From Pseudomonas protegens (lineage in GTDB: Bacteria > Pseudomonadota > Gammaproteobacteria > Pseudomonadales > Pseudomonadaceae): a stretch of 64,000 bases of DNA. The notes beneath the pieces were generated by a model, which saw only the letters and a list, made by a program, of their open reading frames with translations, searched no databases and was not told the DNA's origin. The stretch is from contig NZ_CP060201.1 in NCBI RefSeq assembly GCF_013407925.2, positions 3,410,001-3,474,000 of the forward strand, given 5' to 3'. A program made the translations under genes and the position numbers. Shown one piece after another: positions 17,384-25,705 of the stretch (its first letter is position 1; each line of letters starts with the position of its first letter).

Positions 17384-20300
17384 ATGGACATTCTGATTCC
17401 CGGCTTTGACATCCAGGGCGAGATTGGCGAAGGCGCCATGGCCAGCGTGTACCTGGCGACCCAGCGTTCGCTTGAGCGCAAGGTGGCGCTCAAGGTGATG
17501 GCCGCGGCGCTGGCCGCCGACCCGAGCTTCTGCGAGCGCTTCTTGCGCGAGGGCAAGACCCTGGCGCGGCTGTCGCACCCGCACACCGTGACCATCCACG
17601 ACATCGGCAATGTCGGCGAGCTGTACTACATGGCCATGGAGTACCTGCCCAACGGCACCCTGAAAGAGCGCATCGCCGCCGGGCTGACCCCGGAGCAGGG
17701 TCTGACCTACATCCGCCAGATCGCCTCGGCCCTGGGTTATGCCCACGCCCAGGGGCTGGTGCACCGTGATGTGAAGCCGGCCAACATCCTGTTCCGCGCC
17801 GATGGCACGGCGGTGCTCTCGGACTTCGGCATTGCCAAGTCGCTGGACGACCGCACCCAGTTCACCCAGGCCGGTTTTGCCGTGGGCACGCCGAGCTACA
17901 TGAGCCCGGAGCAGGCCCGGGGCCAGGACATCGACGGTCGCGCCGACCTCTATGCCCTGGGCGTGGTGCTGTACGAGATTCTCGTCGGCGAGTTGCCGTA
18001 CAACGGCACCGACGCCCTGTCCACGGCCCTGGCCCACCTCACCGAGCCGCTGCCGGAGCTGCCGCTGCACCACGGGCGCTACCAGCACATCCTGCGCAAG
18101 CTCCTGGCCAAGGACCCGGCGGAACGCTACCCGGACGCGGCGGCCTTGCTGGCGGCCCTGGACAACCTGCCGCCGGAGACGGCCGATGTGGAGGCGACGC
18201 TGATCCAGCCGTTGCCGCTGCCACCCCAGGCTGCGCCCCAGCCTGTAACTCAGCCTGTACTTCAGGGCAACGACCTGGCCGGGCTGACCCCGGTGTCGAT
18301 CGAGATTCCGCAACAGGCGCCGCGCCGCGAGCCGCCCGAGGAGCCACCGGCGCCGCCGCGCACCGCCAATCTGCCGCCCGCCGGCAGTGGCGCTTCCGAA
18401 CAGCGGCGCGGCCCGGTGCTGGCCCTGGCCGGGGTTGCCGTGGCGGTGGCCCTGGCCGTGGCGGGTGCGGGGTACTGGTGGTTGTCCGGCGACAGCCCGG
18501 CGCCGGTGCCCAAGACCGCTGCGACGGCCGGCACCCCGCCTGCGGTGGTGGCGCCGCCGGTGGAGCAGGCGCTGGCGGCGGATGTCGATGGCGGCCAGCG
18601 GCCGTTGTTGATGCCGGGCAAGAAGACCCTGTTCCAGCGGGTGCTGAGCAAGCCGGGGGCGAGTTTTTCCAGCGCCCCGGGGGCCACGCCGGACAAGCCG
18701 GTGCCGGCGTTCTCGGTGCTCTATGTGTACCAGCGCAAGAACCTCGACGGCCGCTCCTGGCTGCGCCTGGGCGCCGCCAGTGACGGCCGCAGCGCCGGCT
18801 GGTTGCCGGCCGAGCAGGTCAGCGACTGGAAGCAGAGCCTGGTGCTGAAATTCACCGAGCGTTCTGGCCGCGCGCCGGTGATGTTCGTGCGTCAGGCCAG
18901 CGAGCTGGAGCGCCTGCTGGCGGACCCGGCAGCGGCCAAGAACCTGCTGCTCAGGGCGCAGAAGAATCCCCAGGACGAGCAGCAGGTGCTGGCCCTGGAA
19001 CCCAATGCCAGCGCGGTGCCCCAGGAGCAGTTCTACCTGCTGCCGATCTTCGATTCCAAGGAAAGCTTCGACGAGAACGGCCAGCCGGTGCAGTTGCTCA
19101 ACGTCGCCTCGATCGATCCGGGCAACAGCCCGCAGAGCATCAGCGACAGCAGCGGCAAGCCGTTGCCGGCGAACAGCCCGCCGGCCGCCGCCGATGCCTT
19201 CCGCACCGCGGTGGTGCTGGTGGTGGACACCTCGGTGTCGATGCAGCCGTACATCGATCAGGTGCGCGACGTGGTGCACGAGCTGCAGAGCAAGATCGCC
19301 GAGCGCGGCGAGCTGGACAGCGTCAGCTTCGGCCTGGTGGGCTTTCGCAACAACACCAGCAAGACCCCGGGCCTGGAGTACGTGACCAAGACCCTGGTGA
19401 CCCTGGACCAGGGCCGCGACCCGCAGCGCTTCCAGGAGCTGGTGAGCCAGGTCAAGGCCACCAACGTCTCCAGCCACTCGTTCAACGAAGACGCCTTCGC
19501 CGGCGTGATGCAGGCGGTGGAAGGCATGGACTGGAAGGGCTATGGCGGTCGCCTGATCCTGCTGGTCAGCGATGCCGGGGCCCTGCGCAAGAACGATCCC
19601 TACAGCCGTACCCAGATGAACGAGGCGGAAGTGCGCCAGGCGGCGCTGGGCAAGCAGATCAAGATCTACGCCCTGCACCTGCGCACCGATGCCGGCAAGA
19701 AGAACCACGCCCAGGCGGAAACCCAGTACCGGGTGCTGACCGCCGACGCCAACCCGAAGATCGGCGACCTGTACATTCCGGTGCCCGGCGGCGATGTGCG
19801 CAAGTTCGGCGAGCGGGTCGACGAGATCGGCACGGTGTTCGCCGACTTGGTGCATCAGGTGCGCAGCAACCAGCACCAGGAAGTCCCGCTGCTGGCGGCG
19901 GCGCCGAGTATCGCGCAGAAATCGGCAGCCATCGGCTACGCCATGCACATGGATTTTCTCGGTCGTAAATCCGCGAGTCAGGCGCCGCAGCTGGTCAGCG
20001 CCTGGACCGCCGACCGCGACCTGACCAACCCGGCGCTGCCGGCGTTCCAGGTCTGCGTGATGCTCACCAAGTTGCAGCTCAACGACTTGCAGCAGTCGCT
20101 GAAACTGATCGTCGATGCGGCGCGCAAGACCCAGACCTCGCCCAAGGATTTCTTTCAGGAAATCGCCAGCGCCAGCGCCTACATGAGCCGCGACCCCTCG
20201 GCCCTGCGCAAGGGCGGCAACCTGGCCGACGGCGGCGTGCTCGGCGAATACCTGGAAGGCCTGCCGTACCGCAGCAAGTCGCTGAACATGACCCAGGACC

Positions 20301-20467
20301 TGTGGCTGTCGTTGAGCGTGGCCGAGCAGGAAGATTTCATCGACGAGCTGGATTCGAAGATCCGCCTCTACGAAACCTTCCACAACGACCTGGCCAACTG
20401 GGTGCGCTTCGGCGATGCCGAGCCGGGTGATGCCCTGTACCGCGTTCCGTTGTCGACGCTGCCGTGA
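17384..20467 (+). CDS. ppkA: T6SS Ser/Thr kinase PpkA with vWA domain
   Basis: A 1027-residue receptor-like kinase. The N-terminal Hanks-type domain (about 8-262) keeps all key residues: GEGAMA glycine loop, Lys37, HRD (Asp129) and DFG (147-149). A Pro-rich linker leads to a single membrane span (about 344-367). The periplasmic part has an SH3-like stretch (about 443-482, LYVYQRKNLDGRSW then GWLPAEQV) and a von Willebrand A domain whose metal site DTSVS starts at Asp615. PpkA phosphorylates Fha when TagQRST signals. The start MDILIPGFDI at 17384 follows pppA; the longer upstream frame is antisense-type extension within pppA. Confidence 0.95.
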   Translation: MDILIPGFDIQGEIGEGAMASVYLATQRSLERKVALKVMAAALAADPSFCERFLREGKTLARLSHPHTVTIHDIGNVGELYYMAMEYLPNGTLKERIAAGLTPEQGLTYIRQIASALGYAHAQGLVHRDVKPANILFRADGTAVLSDFGIAKSLDDRTQFTQAGFAVGTPSYMSPEQARGQDIDGRADLYALGVVLYEILVGELPYNGTDALSTALAHLTEPLPELPLHHGRYQHILRKLLAKDPAERYPDAAALLAALDNLPPETADVEATLIQPLPLPPQAAPQPVTQPVLQGNDLAGLTPVSIEIPQQAPRREPPEEPPAPPRTANLPPAGSGASEQRRGPVLALAGVAVAVALAVAGAGYWWLSGDSPAPVPKTAATAGTPPAVVAPPVEQALAADVDGGQRPLLMPGKKTLFQRVLSKPGASFSSAPGATPDKPVPAFSVLYVYQRKNLDGRSWLRLGAASDGRSAGWLPAEQVSDWKQSLVLKFTERSGRAPVMFVRQASELERLLADPAAAKNLLLRAQKNPQDEQQVLALEPNASAVPQEQFYLLPIFDSKESFDENGQPVQLLNVASIDPGNSPQSISDSSGKPLPANSPPAAADAFRTAVVLVVDTSVSMQPYIDQVRDVVHELQSKIAERGELDSVSFGLVGFRNNTSKTPGLEYVTKTLVTLDQGRDPQRFQELVSQVKATNVSSHSFNEDAFAGVMQAVEGMDWKGYGGRLILLVSDAGALRKNDPYSRTQMNEAEVRQAALGKQIKIYALHLRTDAGKKNHAQAETQYRVLTADANPKIGDLYIPVPGGDVRKFGERVDEIGTVFADLVHQVRSNQHQEVPLLAAAPSIAQKSAAIGYAMHMDFLGRKSASQAPQLVSAWTADRDLTNPALPAFQVCVMLTKLQLNDLQQSLKLIVDAARKTQTSPKDFFQEIASASAYMSRDPSALRKGGNLADGGVLGEYLEGLPYRSKSLNMTQDLWLSLSVAEQEDFIDELDSKIRLYETFHNDLANWVRFGDAEPGDALYRVPLSTLP

Positions 20468-21183
20468 TGCTCGATCTGGCGCAGGTACGCAAGAGCCGCG
20501 GCGAGGGTCGCCAACGCTACAGCCTGGAGATCCCCCGGCTGCAACTGCGCGCGGGCGACCAGCTGGCGGTGGTCGGCCCCAGCGGCTGCGGCAAGAGCAC
20601 GCTGCTCGATCTGCTGGCGCTGGTGCTGGCGCCGGATTCGGCGGCGCGTTTTGAATTCGCCCCGGCCAAAGACCCCATCGACATCCTCGGGATCTGGCGC
20701 GACGCGGGCCACAGTGCCCTGGCGCAATTGCGCAGCCGGCACCTGGGCTATGTGCTGCAGACCGGCGGCCTGCTGGGCTTTCTCGACGTGCGCGGGAATA
20801 TCGGCCTGCCGCGCAAACTGTTGGGGCTGGCCGACGACGGCATTCCCCGGCGCCTGGCCGAGCGCCTGGAGATCGCCGATCAACTGCACAAGAAGCCCGC
20901 CGCCCTGTCGGTGGGCCAGCGCCAGCGGGTCAGTTGCGCCCGAGCCCTGGCCCACGGCCCGCAGGTGTTGCTGGCGGATGAGCCGACGGCGGCTTTGGAC
21001 CCCTTGAACGCGCAAAGAGTGATGCAACTGCTGGTGCAGCAATCCCGCGATCAGGGGGTGTGCTGCGTGATCGCCACCCACGATGAGGTGCTGGCCCGGG
21101 CCAACGGTTTGCAGGTGCGGCGCATTGCTTGCCGGCGCGATGCCGACGGCGGGGTCACCGCGACCCTGGGGGAGGCCTGCTGA
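20464..21183 (+). CDS. tagT: T6SS-linked ABC transporter ATPase TagT
   Basis: A 239-residue ABC ATPase with Walker A GPSGCGKST (about residue 39), signature LSVGQRQRVSCARAL and Walker B VLLADEPTAALDP. With TagS it forms an ABC complex of the LolCDE/MacB type that acts upstream of PpkA. The start is either GTG 20464, overlapping the ppkA stop as GTGA, or ATG 20467, overlapping it by one base; the products differ by one residue. Its stop overlaps tagS as TGATG. Confidence 0.93.
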   Translation: MMLDLAQVRKSRGEGRQRYSLEIPRLQLRAGDQLAVVGPSGCGKSTLLDLLALVLAPDSAARFEFAPAKDPIDILGIWRDAGHSALAQLRSRHLGYVLQTGGLLGFLDVRGNIGLPRKLLGLADDGIPRRLAERLEIADQLHKKPAALSVGQRQRVSCARALAHGPQVLLADEPTAALDPLNAQRVMQLLVQQSRDQGVCCVIATHDEVLARANGLQVRRIACRRDADGGVTATLGEAC

Positions 21184-22385
21184 TGCGTGCCTCTCTGACC
21201 GCGGCACTGGCCTGGCAGGACTACCGCGCCGACGCCTGGCTGTCGGCCTGTTCGGTGCTGGCCCTGGTGGCGGTGATCGCGCCGCTGCTGGTGCTGTTCG
21301 GGCTCAAGTTCGGGCTGGTCACCAGCCTCACCGAGCGCCTGGAACAGGACCCGGCGGTGCGCGAGATCATTCCCCTGGGCGGCGGACGCTTCAGCGCCCA
21401 GTTCATTGCCGAGCTGGGCCAGCGCCCGGACGTGGCCTTCGCCTTGCCGCGCACCCGGCAGATTGCCGCCACCGCAGACCTGTCCCGGGGCACCGGGGAT
21501 ATCGGCCTGACCGTGGAGATGGTGCCGACCGCCGTGGGCGACCCGTTGCTCGGGCGCTTGTCCACCCCCCGGAGCATGAACGGCGTGCTGCTCAGCCGCA
21601 CCGCCGCCGAGAAGCTCGGGGTGCGGCCGGGGGACTGGCTGCAGGCGAGCTTTGGCCGGCAGGTGGCGGGGCGCAGCGAGGTGCAGCGGACCCGGGTCCA
21701 GGTGGAAGGCATCCTGCCCCTGGAAGCCTTTGCCCGGGACGCGCTGTTCGCTCCGCTGGCGTTGCTGGAGGCCGCCGAGGATTACCGCGACGGTCGCGCC
21801 GTGGCAGCCCTGGGCTGGCTCGGCGAGGCCCAGGCCGCCTCCGCGCAGCGGGTCTACCCGGCGTTTCGCCTGTATGCCCGCGATCTGGATGACGTCGAGC
21901 CGCTGCGGCTGTATTTCGCCGAGCGCGGCCTGCTGGTGGCGACCCAGGCGCAGACCATCGCCCAGGTGCAGTCCTTGAGCCGCAACCTGTCCATCGTGTT
22001 CTGGGTGATCGCCGGGCTGGCCCTGGCCGGCGCCTTCGCGGCGATCTTCGCCGGGGCCCTGGCGGCGGTGGAGCGCAAGCGCCGGGAGTTGTCGGTGCTG
22101 CGCCTGCTGGGGTTTTCCACCGGCGCGCTGTTGCTGTTCGTGGTGGCCCAGGCGCTGTACAGCGCCGGGTTTGCCGCGCTGTTGAGTGGCGCCCTGTATG
22201 GCCTGGCCCAGGCCGGGCTGAATCATTTGTTCATGCAGGTGCCCGGCGAGTACGCCAGCCACCTGCTGCCGGCCCATTACGGGCTGGCCCTGTTGGCGAC
22301 GCTGGGCGTCAGCACCCTGGCCGCCGCGCTGGGCGGCTGGCGGGTGTCGCGCATTGAAGCCTGTGAAGGAATTCGCGATGTATAA
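21183..22385 (+). CDS. tagS: T6SS-linked ABC permease TagS
   Basis: A 400-residue FtsX/LolC-type permease. One membrane span near residues 18-44 is followed by a periplasmic domain of about 220 residues and three C-terminal spans (beginning with a segment containing LSIVFWVIAGLALAGAFAA). TagS works with TagT; the pair relays envelope perturbation to PpkA through TagR and TagQ. The gene overlaps tagT by one base and tagR by 8 bases. Confidence 0.92.
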   Translation: MRASLTAALAWQDYRADAWLSACSVLALVAVIAPLLVLFGLKFGLVTSLTERLEQDPAVREIIPLGGGRFSAQFIAELGQRPDVAFALPRTRQIAATADLSRGTGDIGLTVEMVPTAVGDPLLGRLSTPRSMNGVLLSRTAAEKLGVRPGDWLQASFGRQVAGRSEVQRTRVQVEGILPLEAFARDALFAPLALLEAAEDYRDGRAVAALGWLGEAQAASAQRVYPAFRLYARDLDDVEPLRLYFAERGLLVATQAQTIAQVQSLSRNLSIVFWVIAGLALAGAFAAIFAGALAAVERKRRELSVLRLLGFSTGALLLFVVAQALYSAGFAALLSGALYGLAQAGLNHLFMQVPGEYASHLLPAHYGLALLATLGVSTLAAALGGWRVSRIEACEGIRDV

Positions 22386-24090
22386 GTTGATCAGCACCGT
22401 GCTGGCCATGACCCTGGCCGGGGCCGTGTGGGCCGAAGAACCGGCGAACAAGATGGACAACCCCAAGCCGTTGCCCGACGACGTCAGCCTGCCCTTGCCC
22501 TGTGACGGCGAGATGGTGTTCCGCTACGTCTACGTGCTGGCCCAGGGCACCCTGGACGACCGCGAGGTCAACCTCGGCTACCCCTTCAGCGAAGGTGAAA
22601 GCGGCTATCAGCAGTCGTTCATTTCCGGCTATCGCCGGGACTACATCAACGGTCAGTTCACCCTCAAGGACCTGCCTTCGGCCTGGGGCAAGACCATCGG
22701 CCCGGCCTTGCCGAAAACCGGCAACGGGGTGCCCCTCAAGCCGATGCTGTATTTCATCGGCAAGTACGAGGTCACCGCCCGCCAGTACGCTCAGGTCATG
22801 GCTCAGGCCCAGTCCCTGGCCAGCGGCGAGCCGGCCCCGGCCTGCGAGGCGCCGGACGGCCTGCAGGGGCGCCTGCCCAAGGTCAAGCTGTCGCGTTTCG
22901 AGGCCGAGCGCTTCGCCGCGGTCTACAGCGCCTGGCTGATGAAGCATCACCGTGACCTGCTGCCGGTCAGCGGCCGTGGCAGTTCCTCCGACGACGGCGG
23001 CCTGGGTTTTGTGCGCCTGCCCACCGAGGTGGAGTGGGAGTACGCGGCCCGTGGCGGTCAGGCGGTGAGTCGCCAGGAGCTGGAAGGGCGGCTGTTCCCG
23101 CGGCGGGTCGAGGGCAGCGAGGAAGACGGCCCGCTGGCGGATTGGGCGGTGTTCAACCAGGTGGCCGGCGGCACCGGTCAGGCGGCGCGCTTGATGCCGA
23201 TCGGCACCAAGCTGCCCAACCCCATCGGCCTGTTCGACGTGATCGGCAACGCCGCCGAGATGGTCCAGGAATCCTTCCAGCTGGTGCGCGCCGGGCGCCG
23301 CCAGGGCACCTACGGCGGCTTCGTGGTCAAGGGCGGCAATTACCTGGAAGGCGAGGGCACGCTGTTCACCGGGATGCGTCGCGAGTACCCGCTGTTCGGC
23401 GCCGACGGCACTGAGCAGAGCAACGAAACCACGGGCTTTCGGGTGGCCATCGGCGCCTTGTCGGCCCCGCGTTCGCGCTACAAGGAACTGTTCGCCCAGT
23501 GGCAGAAGGAGGGCCGCCTGGCGTCCCTGACCGATGCCATCGATGAGGCCCAGGACCCCACCAAGCGCCTGGACGCAATCATTGCCGCCAGTGTCGATCC
23601 GCGCCTGCAGGCGGAGCTGGGGCTGGTCAACGAAGAGCTCAAGCGCAACGTCTCGCTGATCGCCCAGCAGCGCGAGGAAGCGGCCGGCAACCTGATCCAG
23701 TCGTCGGCCTTGGTGGCCGAGACCATCAATAACTACAACATCCGCCTGACCAACCTGAAGAAGAGCCAGCAGCAGGCCATCGATGCCAAGGACGAACCCA
23801 GCGCCAAGCTGTTCGCCGAAGCCATCGACAACGGCCGCAGCGCGCTGGACGGGGCGGTGGCGATCTACATCGACAACCTGGCCACGGGCACCCGTTACAC
23901 CGACGCGGTGATCCAGGCGCAATTTCAACGGATCAAGGAAGAGCTCAATCGCAAGCCGGTGCTCGGCAAGAGCCTGGTGACGCGCGCTACGTTATTCGTC
24001 CGCCATGTCGGGGATTATCGCCAGCAACGGCGAGCCGACCCGGCGACGATTTTGAAGGAACTGCTCGCATCGACCGGTCAGAAGTCATGA
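22378..24090 (+). CDS. tagR: T6SS sensor-pathway periplasmic protein TagR
   Basis: A 570-residue protein with a signal peptide cleaved after about residue 19 (AVWA-EEP), then a formylglycine-generating-enzyme-like domain (about 110-370; note YEVTARQYAQV, LPTEVEWEYAARGG, FRVAIGA), and a coiled, Gln/Asn-rich helical tail. In P. aeruginosa TagR binds and activates PpkA in the periplasm. The FGE-fold is believed non-catalytic here. GAAGGA precedes the ATG at 22378, which overlaps the end of tagS. Confidence 0.93.
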   Translation: MYKLISTVLAMTLAGAVWAEEPANKMDNPKPLPDDVSLPLPCDGEMVFRYVYVLAQGTLDDREVNLGYPFSEGESGYQQSFISGYRRDYINGQFTLKDLPSAWGKTIGPALPKTGNGVPLKPMLYFIGKYEVTARQYAQVMAQAQSLASGEPAPACEAPDGLQGRLPKVKLSRFEAERFAAVYSAWLMKHHRDLLPVSGRGSSSDDGGLGFVRLPTEVEWEYAARGGQAVSRQELEGRLFPRRVEGSEEDGPLADWAVFNQVAGGTGQAARLMPIGTKLPNPIGLFDVIGNAAEMVQESFQLVRAGRRQGTYGGFVVKGGNYLEGEGTLFTGMRREYPLFGADGTEQSNETTGFRVAIGALSAPRSRYKELFAQWQKEGRLASLTDAIDEAQDPTKRLDAIIAASVDPRLQAELGLVNEELKRNVSLIAQQREEAAGNLIQSSALVAETINNYNIRLTNLKKSQQQAIDAKDEPSAKLFAEAIDNGRSALDGAVAIYIDNLATGTRYTDAVIQAQFQRIKEELNRKPVLGKSLVTRATLFVRHVGDYRQQRRADPATILKELLASTGQKS

Positions 24091-24173
24091 CCGGCCGTTG
24101 TCTGTCGAGCCTGGAGGAGCTCGGGCGACCTGGTGTCGCGCCGAGTAGGTCAACACTAATCGAGATCATCAAC

Positions 24174-25112
24174 ATGCTTTTTTCCCGCAAGCCATTTGCT
24201 TCAACATCCAAGCGTCACCTGCTGTTGGTTGCCGCCGGGTTCAGCACCGTATTGACCGGTTGCGCGACCTCTCCGGTGTCCAAGGTCGCCTCGACCACCA
24301 AGGTCGAGTACTACCCGAGCTGCTACGAGCCGGTGCAGCACCTGCGCGCCACCGATTCGGACATGACCAAGTCGGTGGTGACCGGCGCCGCCCTGGGCGC
24401 CGCTGGCGGTGCCTTGCTCGGTGCCCTGACCGGTGACGGCGACCACCGTGGCCGCAACGCCGCCATCGGCGCCGCAGGCGGTGCCCTGGCCGGTGGCGCC
24501 GCCGGTTACTACACCGAGCGCCAGAAACAGATCGCCGACGACAATCAGCGCATCGCGTCCTACGCCACCGACGTCAACAAGAGCGCGGCCGACATCGACC
24601 GCAGCACGGCCTACGCCCGTGCCTCGCAAACCTGCTACCAGCGTGCCTTCGACAGCCTGATCAGCGCGCGCAAGGCCAACAGCATCAATGACGTGGAAGG
24701 GCGCAAGCGCCTGGCGGAAATCGTCAGCGGCCTGAAAGAGTCCAACGACCTGATCGCCGCGGTGAACGGCCGGGCCAGCGAAGACCTGAACAAGTACAAC
24801 CAGGCCTACGAGCAGGATCTGCAACAGGTGGGCGTGCAGCGTACCGACGTGGTGAAAGTCGCCACCGCCGATACCACTCCGGTGACCACCACCAGCGGTG
24901 GCAAGAAGAAGCAGCCGGTGCAGAAGGTCAAGCAACCCAAGCTGCCGACGGTGCCAGCGGAAGCGGTGAGCACCGAGAAGTCGATCCAGCAGGCCAAGAC
25001 CAAGCAGGCCGAGAGCAGCAAAGTCGCCAGCACAGGCCAGACCCAGGTCAACAGCATGTGCAAGAACCCGGACCTGGGTGACTGGGCACCGGTGCCTTGC
25101 CCTAACGTCTGA
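24174..25112 (+). CDS. tagQ: T6SS sensor-pathway lipoprotein TagQ
   Basis: A 312-residue lipoprotein with a twin-basic start (KRHLLLVAAGFSTVL) and lipobox LTGC, acylated Cys30. A glycine-zipper segment (GAALGAAGGALLGALTGDGD and the following GAAGGALAGGAAGYY) spans about residues 67-113 and may insert into or contact the membrane; a helical region and a Lys/Gln-rich tail follow. TagQ holds TagR at the outer membrane. An alternative ATG at 24087 overlaps the tagR stop but would bury the signal peptide, so 24174 is preferred although its Shine-Dalgarno is poor. Confidence 0.88.
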   Translation: MLFSRKPFASTSKRHLLLVAAGFSTVLTGCATSPVSKVASTTKVEYYPSCYEPVQHLRATDSDMTKSVVTGAALGAAGGALLGALTGDGDHRGRNAAIGAAGGALAGGAAGYYTERQKQIADDNQRIASYATDVNKSAADIDRSTAYARASQTCYQRAFDSLISARKANSINDVEGRKRLAEIVSGLKESNDLIAAVNGRASEDLNKYNQAYEQDLQQVGVQRTDVVKVATADTTPVTTTSGGKKKQPVQKVKQPKLPTVPAEAVSTEKSIQQAKTKQAESSKVASTGQTQVNSMCKNPDLGDWAPVPCPNV

Positions 25113-25152
25113 GTCAGTGATTGTCTGACAAGATGTCGCGATAAGCGTTGAA

Positions 25153-25192
25153 CGCCAGTCGATCTCCGAGTAATTGGCCAGATCGACTGGCG
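25153..25192. terminator. Stem-loop ending the rightward T6SS operon
   Basis: Perfect 13-base arms CGCCAGTCGATCT (25153-25165) and AGATCGACTGGCG (25180-25192) with a 14-base loop lie 40 bases after the tagQ stop. The following CTCTTCGGGTT is only weakly T-rich, so termination efficiency is uncertain. Confidence 0.6.
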
Positions 25193-25252
25193 CTCTTCGG
25201 GTTACAGGTTAAACTGCGCCGGCCACCTAACAATTCCACTGAGGCGCCGTGC

Positions 25253-25636
25253 ATGAAATTTCGTTTTCTTCTCTGGATGCTTGGCCTGTTGATGGGCAAG
25301 GCCAGCCGCAACAATCCCGCTTTCCAGCAACAGTTGGGCGACAAGGAGCTGGTGTTCCAGCTGCAGACCCTCGACGGCAAGGTTGCTCGACATTTCTTCG
25401 TCAAGGACCAGCGCATTACCAGTCGTTCGGGGTTCTACCCGGAGCCTGCGTTCGCCATTGCCTTCAAGGACGCCGCCTACGGCTTCGCCACGATGCAGGC
25501 GAAGAACAAACAGTTGGCGTTCATGACCGGGATTCAGGACAAGTCGATTCAGATCAAGGGCAACCCGGCGCTGGTGATCTGGTTCCAGGGCCTGACCAAG
25601 TATTTGAAACCGAAAAAGGCCAAGCCCAAGGCTTGA
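25253..25636 (+). CDS. Small SCP2-like protein of unknown role
   Basis: A 127-residue protein with a hydrophobic N-terminus (MKFRFLLWMLGLLMG) that could be a membrane anchor, then an SCP2-like sterol/lipid-carrier fold: FQLQTLDGKVARHFFVKD, a PAFAIAFKDAAYG strand and an IQIKGNPALVIWFQGL helix typical of that family, ending in a Lys-rich tail. GAGG precedes the ATG by 8 bases. It has its own upstream gap after the T6SS stem-loop, so it is probably not part of the T6SS operon. Ligand and function are unknown. Confidence 0.85.
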   Translation: MKFRFLLWMLGLLMGKASRNNPAFQQQLGDKELVFQLQTLDGKVARHFFVKDQRITSRSGFYPEPAFAIAFKDAAYGFATMQAKNKQLAFMTGIQDKSIQIKGNPALVIWFQGLTKYLKPKKAKPKA

Positions 25637-25645
25637 GGGTGGGGC

Positions 25646-25700
25646 TTCGCCGGCGAGCCGGCTCCTACAAGTCGGGTGTAGGAGCCGGCTTGCCGGCGAA
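25646..25700. repeat. Inverted REP pair (REPIN)
   Basis: TTCGCCGGCGAGCCGGCTCC plus TAC (25646-25668) and its inverse GTAGGAGCCGGCTTGCCGGC plus GAA (25678-25700) differ at one position and are separated by 9 bases. It sits between two convergent genes and may act as a bidirectional terminator. The same sequence recurs at 41868 and 58370. Confidence 0.85.
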
Positions 25701-25705
25701 TGGGC

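Noticed and set aside
17063..20383. An open frame of over 1,100 codons antisense to pppA and ppkA
   Set aside because: It is a GC-rich shadow with a His/Gly/Gln/Val-rich, non-protein-like composition; the sense frames show full catalytic motifs.
24087..24173. Upstream ATG as the tagQ start, overlapping the tagR stop
   Set aside because: It would add 29 residues before a clear lipoprotein signal peptide and block its recognition.
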